Assembly (NCBI GenBank): GCA_964563975.1
Contig: CAZLZJ010000023.1
Location: 1-31,840, forward strand
Source: JAAYJR01 sp964563975
GTDB lineage: Bacteria; Bacteroidota; Bacteroidia; Bacteroidales; Prolixibacteraceae
Reading direction: 5' to 3'
DNA: 31,840 bases
The notes beneath the pieces are model-generated. The model was not told where the DNA came from. It ran no database searches and saw nothing but the letters and a program-made list of their open reading frames with translations. Numbering within the stretch: the stretch's first letter is position 1; each line of letters begins with the position of its first letter. Made by a program: the position numbers and the translations under genes. Positions 15,638-23,970 of this stretch are shown here, one piece after another.

Positions 15638-16704
15638 TTTACCCGTTCCAATGAATTAATAAACATATCTATTGATCTCGCAAATTCATCTTCAAGGATT
15701 GAGTTTCCGGAATTTTTATTCCATTTTCCATTATGATATTCATACCAAACTGAAGACCTCTGCAAGGCTGATGTTCCGAAGTTAATCATCTGATATTCAA
15801 TCAAATGATGATTGTGTCCGTCAAAACCTATATCCATGCCAATAATAGAAAAATCAATCTCCCCTACAAGTCTGCGTGCGAAATTGAGAAGACCTTCCAC
15901 GTATTCTTCATTAACATCTGAAAATTGTCCACTACCACTTGCCCTGAAATCATTTTTGCGGTTTCCCCTATGCATGCAGTAATACTTTCCCCCGAAAAAG
16001 AGTACTCTATAATCACCGTCAAAGTCGGATATAAAATTCTGGACCACAACAGGATTACTGACTGGATCAGTATTGTACTGAACATAATTTCTTTTAAAAG
16101 GGTAAAGTTTTTTTAATATCTTTTTAACAAAATTTTTTAATTCAGTAATTAAAAAGTCAACAAGATTTTCAGCTACAATGGTTTTACCGGCTTTTCTGAT
16201 CAAGTTCTCATAATCATTTCTATTATGTGCAAGATATACTCGCTTCCCAGCCGAACCTGAAGCCTGTTTAATCACAACAGGGTATTCGCCCTTATAATTA
16301 AACGCATCGACCCATGAGCCATAACATGAGCTTTTTATTGTTTTAAGAGCTTCATCCTCGAATTTCATTCTTAAAAACTCCATGAAAACCTTATCATGGT
16401 GAGCTTTAAGATATTTAAAAGAGGGTAGTACAATGGCCCCCTGCCCTTCAAGAAAATATACGAGATCCTCAATATATCTTTTGTAGAAGCCTCCTGGGGC
16501 TTCTGAGGTCTGATATAGAACATATTGTTCCCTATAACTGACAGTCATATCAAGTTCGCTGAATCTGCAAACCATCACATTGTAATCGTGGTTAATGAAC
16601 CATTTTCTAATCCTTTCAACATCCATGGATGTAAAATTCCTGAAATCTGCCTTGGATATATGGAATTCGGAATTTTCGTCAGTCAGTATAATCAGTTTCT
16701 TCAT
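15634..16704 (-). CDS. ATP-grasp fold carboxylate ligase
   Basis: The 356-residue product starts with a pre-ATP-grasp domain (1-115). The ATP-binding segment is YPVVIKQASGSAGKRVYLA (141-159, Lys146 and a glycine-rich flap). QNFISDFDGDYRVLFFGGK (222-240), HRGNRKNDFRASGSG (245-259), IGMDIGFDG (Asp291) and LIEYQMINFG (Glu303, Asn308) follow. They supply the Mg2+ and nucleotide ligands in the order seen in RimK/YheCD-like ligases. ATP-grasp enzymes activate a carboxylate as an acylphosphate and join it to an amine or thiol. Here the likely role is attaching an amino acid or forming an amide on a uronic acid or amino sugar. It is translationally coupled to the GINT1-like gene through a TTGA overlap. 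A 161-base gap separates it from the GT4 gene upstream, the longest gap in this part of the operon. Confidence 0.85.
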   Translation of the reverse strand: MKKLIILTDENSEFHISKADFRNFTSMDVERIRKWFINHDYNVMVCRFSELDMTVSYREQYVLYQTSEAPGGFYKRYIEDLVYFLEGQGAIVLPSFKYLKAHHDKVFMEFLRMKFEDEALKTIKSSCYGSWVDAFNYKGEYPVVIKQASGSAGKRVYLAHNRNDYENLIRKAGKTIVAENLVDFLITELKNFVKKILKKLYPFKRNYVQYNTDPVSNPVVVQNFISDFDGDYRVLFFGGKYYCMHRGNRKNDFRASGSGQFSDVNEEYVEGLLNFARRLVGEIDFSIIGMDIGFDGHNHHLIEYQMINFGTSALQRSSVWYEYHNGKWNKNSGNSILEDEFARSIDMFINSLERVN

Positions 16705-16865
16705 TATATAATATAACCATTCACAAACTAGTACAATTTACTTCTGATCTCCTTTAGATAGCAGTAATTAATCTAATTATCCGGCTTAGCTTACCGCATG
16801 GTTGTGTTCAAAGTAAGCATTATCACTTCTAAAAGCAACCCGGATATACCTGAATTAATCTTAAC
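16705..16865. other. 161-base intra-operon gap
   Basis: This gap between the ATP-grasp and GT4 genes is unusually long for the operon. On the minus strand it contains AAAGGAGATC about 60 bases before the ATP-grasp ATG, and TAGTTTG about 20 bases before it. TAGTTTG is one base shorter than the Bacteroidota -7 consensus TAnnTTTG. An internal promoter is possible but I could not find a matching -33 element. No hairpin stands out. Confidence 0.3.
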
Positions 16866-18068
16866 TCAAGAAAGAAATTGAAGTATCTTTTTCATACCTG
16901 TTTCAAACTCAAGAAGCTGCCAGGCTGTTTTATAGCCTTGCTTAACTATTTTGTTCATCTCTTCTTGATTGTCAATGATCCATTCTATCTTTTCCATGAT
17001 AGATATCGGATTACCACACTCAGCAAATACAATGTCAATTCCATTAGTAAAATATTTTTCCATATCACCAAATTTTGTAGCAAGAATCGGTTTTTTCATG
17101 GCAAAATATTCACCAAGCTTGGTTGGGAAGCCAGAACGTGTTTGTACAGTATCCGGGCGGGTGACTGCCAAAATCCTGCATTGTGAAAGAAACAACTTCA
17201 CTTCTTCTGTTTTAACAAGGCCAGTAAATGTCACGTTTCCGGTTATTCCAAGTTTTGTGCACTCGTTTCTTAAGTCGGGGATTAGACTTCTTCCAAATGT
17301 GGCATCTCCAATTATTATCAGCGATATATTTCTTCCTTTTTTATCGAGAAGGCTCACTGCTTTTAACAGGTCCTGCAGACCATCCTTCATATATGGAGCG
17401 CCACTATAACCTATTGTATACTTTTCTTCTGCATCAGCAGACTGCCAAAAAGAAAAATCAGTAAGATTGGGTTGCACCATTATATCTTCCTGTGGAAATC
17501 CCATTGCAATGAACTTATGTTTCAGATAATGACTGAATACTATCAGTTTGTCCGGCATTTTACCCAAATATTTGAAGCCGACTTTGCGGGATGCACGGGA
17601 AATTTTACCGGTTATAGGATTTCTGTACTGTGACCGGTCAATAATTTCAGCGGAAAACTTAACAAGTTTGATTCGTAAAAGCTTTTTTATTAGAAATATT
17701 GGCAAATTAAAAACAAGTTCACTGTTATAAAGCAGAATTGTTGTATTTCTCCGAACAGAAATAAAACTTAATAATAAAGAAAATAATCTCAGCAGACTAA
17801 CTGTCTGGTCAGCGAGTTTAAGAATCATATTTTCCGGTCTCTCTTTAAACCCCAGATATGTAAATGGTATTTTGTCTACTGTCTGGTTCCTTCGTGGTCC
17901 TTTATTACGATTCCTTCCAAAGGCATATCCCTTCAACAAATATACTTTTATGTCTATATTATTCAATTTCAATCCACGACAAAAAAGATTGAGATAACTG
18001 GCTGCCGGTCCGCCATCGGGAAAATTGGCGGATGTTATCAATACGTATTTTTCAGATTGCAGCATCAT
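16866..18068 (-). CDS. GT4-like glycosyltransferase, GFPTKLGEY variant
   Basis: The 400-residue product begins MMLQSEKYVLITSANFPDGG with PAASYLNLFCRGL, the usual N-terminal acceptor-side strand and loop. The C-terminal domain has YTIGYSGAPYMKDGLQDLLK, VTFTGLVKTEEVKLF and RSGFPTKLGEYFAMKKPILA, followed by NGIDIVFAECGN. As in the gene at 8559, the first Glu of the classical EX7E motif is replaced (Ser), while the Glu of LGEY is kept. This is a recognised GT4 variant in Bacteroidota surface-glycan loci. The donor is unknown. It lies between the QueC-like PP-loop gene (58 bases upstream) and the ATP-grasp gene (161 bases downstream). Confidence 0.85.
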   Translation of the reverse strand: MMLQSEKYVLITSANFPDGGPAASYLNLFCRGLKLNNIDIKVYLLKGYAFGRNRNKGPRRNQTVDKIPFTYLGFKERPENMILKLADQTVSLLRLFSLLLSFISVRRNTTILLYNSELVFNLPIFLIKKLLRIKLVKFSAEIIDRSQYRNPITGKISRASRKVGFKYLGKMPDKLIVFSHYLKHKFIAMGFPQEDIMVQPNLTDFSFWQSADAEEKYTIGYSGAPYMKDGLQDLLKAVSLLDKKGRNISLIIIGDATFGRSLIPDLRNECTKLGITGNVTFTGLVKTEEVKLFLSQCRILAVTRPDTVQTRSGFPTKLGEYFAMKKPILATKFGDMEKYFTNGIDIVFAECGNPISIMEKIEWIIDNQEEMNKIVKQGYKTAWQLLEFETGMKKILQFLS

Positions 18069-18126
18069 GTATAAAAGATAATCTATTGATATTCAATTAG
18101 ATTAACATGTATATCAGATAATTTTA

Positions 18127-18912
18127 TCAATAACCATAAATTCTCCAGCGGATTTTTTTGAAAAGTCTAAACCAAAGTTTTTCACCATATTTTAGATCAG
18201 TTTCATACCGTTTCATACCTGAAGGTTTGATTCTAAAAGACATACCCTTTGCAATTACCTGTTTGCATGGTGTACAAACACCACATGGTTCATTCTTAAC
18301 CGGATTATGGCAAAACCATGTTTTATTCATAGTGTCGCCATAACCCATCTTTCTGTATTCTTCAACTATTTCCAGTTTAGTAAGTTCACATATTGGGTAT
18401 GGGAAATGAAAATCACCAAAAACAATAACTACATCATTACAGGACTTTGATTTATCTATTACCTTGTATGAAACACCCCCATTATTATGTAAGGAAAAAA
18501 CAACTACCTTTTCGAAATATTTTTGAAGACGGCCTTTCTCGATTGTTAATTCAATCCCCGGATGTGATTTAGCAAATGCAGCAAGCCATTTATACTGACT
18601 CCCAAGAGCAATCTCATCAATCAATCTCTTATGAGCAATGGTAATTTCATTATCCGGCTCAATGCTTTCAGCATCAATAATAGTAATTGGCTCCAGAAGA
18701 AATTTTGTGTCAGGATCATTTATAATATCCTGTGTTATTGTCTTAATCGTTTCCAACTCATTGTCTATAGAGTTCCTGTGCCGATAATCAGCAATATAAT
18801 ATGGATGCACAATCACTTCAAGTCTGGAAAGTTGAATTATCCGGAAAGTTGAATCAAAGCCTCCTGTCCAGAAAAGTTTAATTACAGGTATTCCTTTTTT
18901 CTTAGAAATCAT
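18127..18912 (-). CDS. QueC-like PP-loop ATPase / amidating enzyme
   Basis: The start chosen is ATG 18912, giving 261 residues. A TTG at 18948 would overlap the preceding GT4 gene. The product has a PP-loop, FWTGGFDSTFRI (TGGFDST at 16-22), in place of the usual SGGxDS, and VVIVFGDFHFPYPICELTKL (about 161-180). The four-cysteine zinc motif WFCHNPVKNEPCGVCTPC has Cys201, Cys210, Cys213 and Cys216, spaced C-x8-C-x2-C-x2-C as in QueC (7-cyano-7-deazaguanine synthase). QueC adenylates a carboxylate and replaces it with nitrogen from ammonia. No queuosine genes (queD, queE, folE) are nearby, so a glycan role is inferred, such as amide or nitrile formation on a uronic acid. The basic tail (LFKKIRWRIYGY) could contact the membrane. 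Its neighbours are two GT4 genes, one ending 8 bases upstream. Confidence 0.72.
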   Translation of the reverse strand: MISKKKGIPVIKLFWTGGFDSTFRIIQLSRLEVIVHPYYIADYRHRNSIDNELETIKTITQDIINDPDTKFLLEPITIIDAESIEPDNEITIAHKRLIDEIALGSQYKWLAAFAKSHPGIELTIEKGRLQKYFEKVVVFSLHNNGGVSYKVIDKSKSCNDVVIVFGDFHFPYPICELTKLEIVEEYRKMGYGDTMNKTWFCHNPVKNEPCGVCTPCKQVIAKGMSFRIKPSGMKRYETDLKYGEKLWFRLFKKIRWRIYGY

Positions 18913-18920
18913 TTTTTCTG

Positions 18921-20270
18921 TCAATCTTGTTGTTGAACTGTTTTCCAAATTAATTGACGGAATTCTTCTCTTATTTTATCACCATCAAAAAGTTTAGATG
19001 CTATCTTTACTGCATTGGTTCCCAGATTTGCTCTATATTCTTCGTTGAAAATTAATTCCTTTATTGCATTTAATAATGTATCAGGATTATGTTCAGTTAC
19101 ACAATGTCCACATCCATAAGTTGAAAAAAATCTGGAGACTGCGGTATCGTAATGGGAATAAACTAATACCGGTGTTCCGGACATCATGTATTCAGAAGCT
19201 TTTGTAGGCATCGAGTACCGAAGAAAAGAGATTCCTACAGTGTCAAAGTCATTTGCTATCACGAGTATATCTGCTCTGGAGAATATTCCGGGAAGGGCAG
19301 AATATTCTGCAAAAGAATTAATGACAATGCATTTATATTGTAATAATTTTTCTATTATTCCCGGATTTGTTACTGGAGATTGAATGTGAAATTTAGTTTT
19401 AAAGCCTGAACGATTTAAAAATTCAATTGCTTCAGCAATTTCAATGAGCGATCTTGAAATACCCATTCCAATCCTTCCTGAATAAAGAATCTTTATGTTA
19501 CTTTCATCAATATCATAGCTGGCTTTTTTATTTTGTTCCCAATGAAAAATATCGATAGGGTTATGAAAAGGAATAAATCCCTTACCATATCTTTTTTGAT
19601 ATTCTTCAGACATCGCTTCACCTATACTTAAGAAAAGATCCACTTCAGAGAGGAGTGTCCTGAATTCCCTGTCTATTTTTTTAAACCAGTATTCTTTGAA
19701 TGGGCCCCTGGAGCTAATAGTAGACGGCCAGTCATCCATCATGTGAATTATGGAAGGAACTTTAAGAATATCGATTAATACACGCGCAAATTTTACCGTG
19801 TCAAAGGAATACACCTGGAGATAGATTATTTCAGGTTTGAATTCCAGCAACCATTTTCTGAACCTATCGGTTAATCTGATTTCGGCAGCATTATGAAACA
19901 GACCAAGCCACTTCAAAGCAGGATAAAAGTACTTATTTACCAGAATATGTCTTAACCGAGACTTTTTAACAAAGGGTGAAGAATGCTGATTGTTGTTAAA
20001 CTTAATCGGCCCTGACTGGAATTTTCTTTGAATGTGATTAAACGGAAACTTCCAGATGTATTCATCACTACCAAGTTGATAGTAGGTATCGCAGATTTCC
20101 ATGGTAACACCGGACATAACATGACCTGTCGCTGCAACTGCAATCTTATCTTTATCCCAGCCTTTAAACAGATTTGAAAGGGTTATGCCACCACCCTGTC
20201 TGTTATTGAATGGCTGTCCAAAAATCAAAACCCTGGGAAAATTCAAGAGAATATATTTTTTATATAACAT
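18921..20270 (-). CDS. GT4-like glycosyltransferase, paralogue 1 of 3
   Basis: The 449-residue product is one of three homologous enzymes in this operon (also at 22553 and 23971). All begin with a (F)PR/KV(L/I)(I/V)(F/I)G(Q/E).F motif and a GGGIT loop. Here it is NFPRVLIFGQPFNNRQGGG followed by ITLSNLF. Shared blocks are YYQLGSDEY, the HMMDDWPSTISSRGPFKEYW segment, DLFLSIGEAMSEEYQKRYGK, IKILYSGRIGMGISRSLIEI and the donor-site block MPTKASEYMMSGTPVLV. The gly-triplet codons here are mixed, not a pure G run. The three enzymes may build an oligosaccharide of like linkages or transfer the same sugar to different acceptors. The gene is followed after 8 bases by the QueC-like gene and preceded, 88 bases away, by the membrane-anchored deacetylase-like gene. 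Confidence 0.85.
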   Translation of the reverse strand: MLYKKYILLNFPRVLIFGQPFNNRQGGGITLSNLFKGWDKDKIAVAATGHVMSGVTMEICDTYYQLGSDEYIWKFPFNHIQRKFQSGPIKFNNNQHSSPFVKKSRLRHILVNKYFYPALKWLGLFHNAAEIRLTDRFRKWLLEFKPEIIYLQVYSFDTVKFARVLIDILKVPSIIHMMDDWPSTISSRGPFKEYWFKKIDREFRTLLSEVDLFLSIGEAMSEEYQKRYGKGFIPFHNPIDIFHWEQNKKASYDIDESNIKILYSGRIGMGISRSLIEIAEAIEFLNRSGFKTKFHIQSPVTNPGIIEKLLQYKCIVINSFAEYSALPGIFSRADILVIANDFDTVGISFLRYSMPTKASEYMMSGTPVLVYSHYDTAVSRFFSTYGCGHCVTEHNPDTLLNAIKELIFNEEYRANLGTNAVKIASKLFDGDKIREEFRQLIWKTVQQQD

Positions 20271-20358
20271 TCAACGTATAACCGATACTTATAGTATGTA
20301 TATTAATAATTTAATGAAAATTTCACTAATAAACGATAAATGATACAGAGGTAAATTT

Positions 20359-22473
20359 TTAATGTGATTTAACAAATAATCTTATTGATTCATGAGGCAG
20401 AATATCAAACCAAAAAATTGTATCATCTCCTGAGATCCTTGATTTTGGAACTGTTCCGTTAATTAGTACATCAGCCTGCTTAATAGCTAAGGAAATTCCT
20501 TTGATAGCAATATCATTATTATTTGTTACTGTAATCACATCAGTATCGTAATTGAACGAAATTTTTTTCATTAATAATTGATAATCAAGAAGATCTCTTA
20601 TTGTCAGAATCATCAAATCGCCATCATCTCTTCGCTGTGCCATATACCGGAGAATATAGTCAAAATGTGGATTAAGGATTAAGTTTCCTTTTTCTACCAC
20701 AGTCAGATCTATACCCGGAATTCCACGGACATAGTAGCCATGGTCAATAAATACAATACGGTTCCTGACGATCTCCTCCAACCAGGCCAGTTCTTCCCTT
20801 GCTTTTTTTCCTGCCTGTTTTGTCCATAAATCACTGTAAATAGCAACATGGTGAGTACCCCATGAATAAAAGGAATCTGTCCGGGAAGGATGACACCAAT
20901 ACAACGGAAGTGGCAATGCTTCATCAATAAAGCAACGTAAACGTTTGAAAATATTCCATTGATTATACCTTTTTATTGAAATGATGAAGGCCTTTAATAA
21001 ATTATTTTCTCTCAACTCGTTTGATGTAAGGAAATTAGACCAAAAATTATAAGAGACTTTCCGTAAATGCATTTGCCTTAATTCCTTTTTAACAAGAAAA
21101 ACATTTGGTTCCTTTAGTTCATAAGAAGTATTCCAAAAATATTTAATACCATATTTCTTCCAAATGTCAGCACTATAGAAATTTGATCCTAATTGAAACG
21201 CATCAGCATGGAAACACTCCCTATTGTATTTTCCTCCCAGCATCCCGTGATCAATCCAGGATACGGTATTAAAATGATCTTTCATAAAAATAGCTGCCTC
21301 TTCCATCGTTGCCCTATCAGAATCCATATTTTCCGGTGTATGAAGGCAGATATCATAAAATCCCGTTTGATGAAGTTGCTGTAAAAATGCCAAAAACTTA
21401 TTATTTTCATCGTAATCTTTAATTGCAGTACAAACAGGAGGATTCTCTTTATCAATATAAAAGACACTTTTTGTTACTGGGATTCTGTTACCCCAAAATC
21501 CTCCGATTGCGTTAGTAGCAGTCGTTATGGTATCACATCCGAAATATACAGTTCTATGCTGTTCAATAGTGCCCCCGTCAGCGTGTTCTGTGAACACATA
21601 TCCTGAAAGATAACCATCCGGAAGCATCATCAGCCTGGGAACTGCGACTGGTATATCGCCCAACCAAACCGATACTGAATCTGTCCGTTCATAACCGTTT
21701 GGGAAAACAGAGATTGATTGATCACTCCATTTACCTCCATTATCAGACTGATAAGGGAAATAGATATACGGATGATCATTGACATACTCGAGGTTGATGA
21801 AAATGAGATTTCTTTTATGATCGAACTGCAGAGACGATATTCCTGGCGTATGATATATCAAAGCCTGGCTCTCCCCATCGCTAAATCTCACACCCTGCTG
21901 GTCAAGCCAATATTCATGAAAAAAAATATTCTCGTCCAATGTCCGGTTCTTTCTGAATACTTCTTTTACAGGAAGATCAAACTGAACAACAAGGGCTTCC
22001 CTTTCAACTTTGGTTTCATCATTATAGGTTGTCTTGATTTTCAAATCTAGTCTGGAAGAACACTGACATGCAGTAAGCCAGATTGACACATCTGAACCAT
22101 TTAACCCCGAACCCTGAATGAGGATAGTTGAATCATTGACCCGAACTGGAACAACATTCTCCAATCCGTATCTTTCATCCATCTGGTCCGGCGTAGAGTA
22201 GTAATACATCAAACTGCTGATAATTATTTTCTCATTGCCGTCTATTATTTTTACCTTACCGGCCCGATTGGTGATAACTGAGAAGAGATAACCACGAACG
22301 GTAATTTCTTCTTCTTCCGTGAAAAGAATCTTCTTATATTTTTGCAAAACGGCAGGTATCCAGCTATTGCAATTCCTGGCATTATAGAATCCCAAAACAG
22401 CAATTCCTAAAACCAATAACAATATTATGAGTCCGAAGATCAGAAAATAAACCAAAAGATATTTTGCTTTCAT
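20359..22473 (-). CDS. Membrane-anchored NodB/polysaccharide-deacetylase-like protein
   Basis: The 704-residue product has one N-terminal membrane segment (about 5-28, LVYFLIFGLIILLLVLGIAV), so most of it should face the periplasm. Residues 55-290 are beta-rich. The C-terminal part looks like a divergent NodB-type barrel. FTEHADGG (about 294-301) stands where motif 1 is expected. DICLHTPEN (374-382) stands where the metal-binding His motif is, and WIDHG (406-410) and CFHADAF (420-426) follow. GDLMILTIRDLLDYQLL near the C terminus matches the usual end of polysaccharide deacetylases. A Zn-dependent N- or O-deacetylation of the glycan is inferred. The His-x3-His signature is not exact, so an inactive binding or scaffold role is possible. 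It is inserted between two paralogous GT4 genes. Confidence 0.6.
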   Translation of the reverse strand: MKAKYLLVYFLIFGLIILLLVLGIAVLGFYNARNCNSWIPAVLQKYKKILFTEEEEITVRGYLFSVITNRAGKVKIIDGNEKIIISSLMYYYSTPDQMDERYGLENVVPVRVNDSTILIQGSGLNGSDVSIWLTACQCSSRLDLKIKTTYNDETKVEREALVVQFDLPVKEVFRKNRTLDENIFFHEYWLDQQGVRFSDGESQALIYHTPGISSLQFDHKRNLIFINLEYVNDHPYIYFPYQSDNGGKWSDQSISVFPNGYERTDSVSVWLGDIPVAVPRLMMLPDGYLSGYVFTEHADGGTIEQHRTVYFGCDTITTATNAIGGFWGNRIPVTKSVFYIDKENPPVCTAIKDYDENNKFLAFLQQLHQTGFYDICLHTPENMDSDRATMEEAAIFMKDHFNTVSWIDHGMLGGKYNRECFHADAFQLGSNFYSADIWKKYGIKYFWNTSYELKEPNVFLVKKELRQMHLRKVSYNFWSNFLTSNELRENNLLKAFIISIKRYNQWNIFKRLRCFIDEALPLPLYWCHPSRTDSFYSWGTHHVAIYSDLWTKQAGKKAREELAWLEEIVRNRIVFIDHGYYVRGIPGIDLTVVEKGNLILNPHFDYILRYMAQRRDDGDLMILTIRDLLDYQLLMKKISFNYDTDVITVTNNNDIAIKGISLAIKQADVLINGTVPKSRISGDDTIFWFDILPHESIRLFVKSH

Positions 22474-22495
22474 TTATATATTAAAAAACCTATCG

Positions 22496-22503
22496 CAAAT
22501 TTA
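22496..22503 (-). promoter_or_regulatory. Candidate -7 promoter element
   Basis: The minus strand reads TAAATTTG, an exact fit to the Bacteroidota -7 consensus TAnnTTTG, 22 bases before the ATG of the deacetylase-like gene. It lies in a 79-base gap in an otherwise packed operon. No TTTG at the usual -33 spacing is visible, so this is tentative. Confidence 0.3.
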
Positions 22504-22552
22504 TTGTGCTTTAACAAGGTTTTTTGATTCATGCCGGTATGGTGTAATCCAT

Positions 22553-23902
22553 TCACGTACTGGAGTCGGCCAGCGGCCCTGCCAGGCGAAGTTCAGTAAA
22601 TAAAGCCCTGAACTCTTCGCGAACCGTGTGAACATTAAATAACTGCATGGCAACCTCCCTGGCTCTGTCAGCCAGTCGCTGTCGATATCCAGTGTCTCTG
22701 ATTATCTGTTTAAGTGATTCAGCAAGCTTCTCTTTTTTCAGGGAAGCCACACAATGACCACACTCGTTTTTGCTGCAAAATTGTGAAATTGCAGTTTCTG
22801 CTGGTGCCAATACAAGCATCGGTGTTCCTGACATCATGTATTCGGATGCTTTTGTAGGCATTGAGAGCCTGGAAAACCTGAGACCTGAATCAGAAAAATC
22901 CAACGGTAACAGCAACAGGTCATAAGTTTTTAACAAACACGGAATTTCACTATGCTGAATAGCCTCCTTAATGGCTATCCTCTTCAGTCTTATTAGTTTC
23001 GATGCATAAGGGCTGTTAGTATCCTTCGTGTATATATCAAATTCAACGCTTATTTTCTCTGGGGGTTCATATTTTGACAAGAAGGTAGAAAATCTTAATA
23101 AGGCCCTTTTATTAGCTGTGCCGATTCGGCCAATGTATAATATCCTAAATTTCCCGTCATTATCCCGATTAATCGGAGTCTTAACCAAAAAAGTTCCCGG
23201 GTCGATTGCATTATGAAAGGCGCGGAATGTATGCCCATATCTTTTCTGATATTCCACAGTCATCGCATCGCTTATACTAAGATGTAGTTCTGTTTTGGCG
23301 AGAAGCCACCTGAATTCCTGATCTATCCTTTTTTCCCAGTATCTACGGAACAATCCCCGTGAGCTGATAGTTGATGGCCAGTCATCCATCATATGTATTA
23401 CAGCAGGTATCTTGAGATATTCGATTAATTCACCGGCAAAATTTATGCTTTTACGATTTGCAATTTGCAAATACAGAACATCAGGAGAAAAATCAGCCAT
23501 CCATTTCTTCAATTTATTGGAGAGATGAATTGATGATACTGTGTGCACAAGCCCACTCCACTTTAGAAATGGATTAACAATCCTTGCTGAAAGAATATTT
23601 CTGAAGCTTTGAGTACCTTTAAGCACGGGTACCTTTGTGCTTTTGGTCACAACAAGCCTGCCTGAAGGAAAATTTTGCTTGATGCGAGATAAAGGAAAAT
23701 GCCAGGATAATTCTTCTCTTCCTATCTGGTATAAATTATCACAAACCTTGGTTGATGAGTTATGCAACATAAAAGGATAAGAAATCACAGCTAGATTGTG
23801 TTTGGGCCATCCACTGAAAAGGCTGGTAAGGGTAATCCCCCCCCCTGAGAAATCATTGAATGTCTGGCCAAAAACTAAAACCCGAGGAAAAGGCTTATCC
23901 AT
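22553..23902 (-). CDS. GT4-like glycosyltransferase, paralogue 2 of 3
   Basis: The start chosen is ATG 23902, giving 449 residues. A TTG two codons upstream is also in frame. The N terminus MDKPFPRVLVFGQTFNDFSG, then GGITLTSLFSGW, aligns with the paralogues at 18921 and 23971. Shared blocks are LYQIGREEL, HMMDDWPSTISSRGLFRRYW, LHLSISDAMTVEYQKRYGH, RILYIGRIGTANKRALL and MPTKASEYMMSGTPMLVLA. Its closest relative by eye is the enzyme at 18921, which shares the MMDDWPSTISSRG segment exactly. The Gly-Gly-Gly of the nucleotide-sugar loop is encoded by nine consecutive G about 60 bases from the start, unlike either paralogue. That is a plausible on/off slippage site. It lies between the deacetylase-like gene (79 bases downstream) and the third paralogue. 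Confidence 0.85.
   Translation of the reverse strand: MDKPFPRVLVFGQTFNDFSGGGITLTSLFSGWPKHNLAVISYPFMLHNSSTKVCDNLYQIGREELSWHFPLSRIKQNFPSGRLVVTKSTKVPVLKGTQSFRNILSARIVNPFLKWSGLVHTVSSIHLSNKLKKWMADFSPDVLYLQIANRKSINFAGELIEYLKIPAVIHMMDDWPSTISSRGLFRRYWEKRIDQEFRWLLAKTELHLSISDAMTVEYQKRYGHTFRAFHNAIDPGTFLVKTPINRDNDGKFRILYIGRIGTANKRALLRFSTFLSKYEPPEKISVEFDIYTKDTNSPYASKLIRLKRIAIKEAIQHSEIPCLLKTYDLLLLPLDFSDSGLRFSRLSMPTKASEYMMSGTPMLVLAPAETAISQFCSKNECGHCVASLKKEKLAESLKQIIRDTGYRQRLADRAREVAMQLFNVHTVREEFRALFTELRLAGPLADSST
23837..23845 (-). repeat. G9 homopolymer near the 5' end of a GT4 gene
   Basis: Nine C on the plus strand (nine G in the coding strand) encode the Gly-Gly-Gly of FSGGGIT, codons 20-22 of the gene at 22553-23902. 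The two paralogous genes encode the same glycines with mixed codons. A one-base slip here would truncate the enzyme almost at its beginning. Confidence 0.7.
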
Positions 23903-23970
23903 TTGCAAAAATTTGGTTAAATAATTATCCGGAAAAACTCAATTCAGTAACCAATTGCCATATTTGTATA

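Noticed and set aside
16878..17464. Three overlapping plus-strand frames
   Set aside because: All are antisense to the GT4-like gene at 16866-18068, which has clear family motifs.
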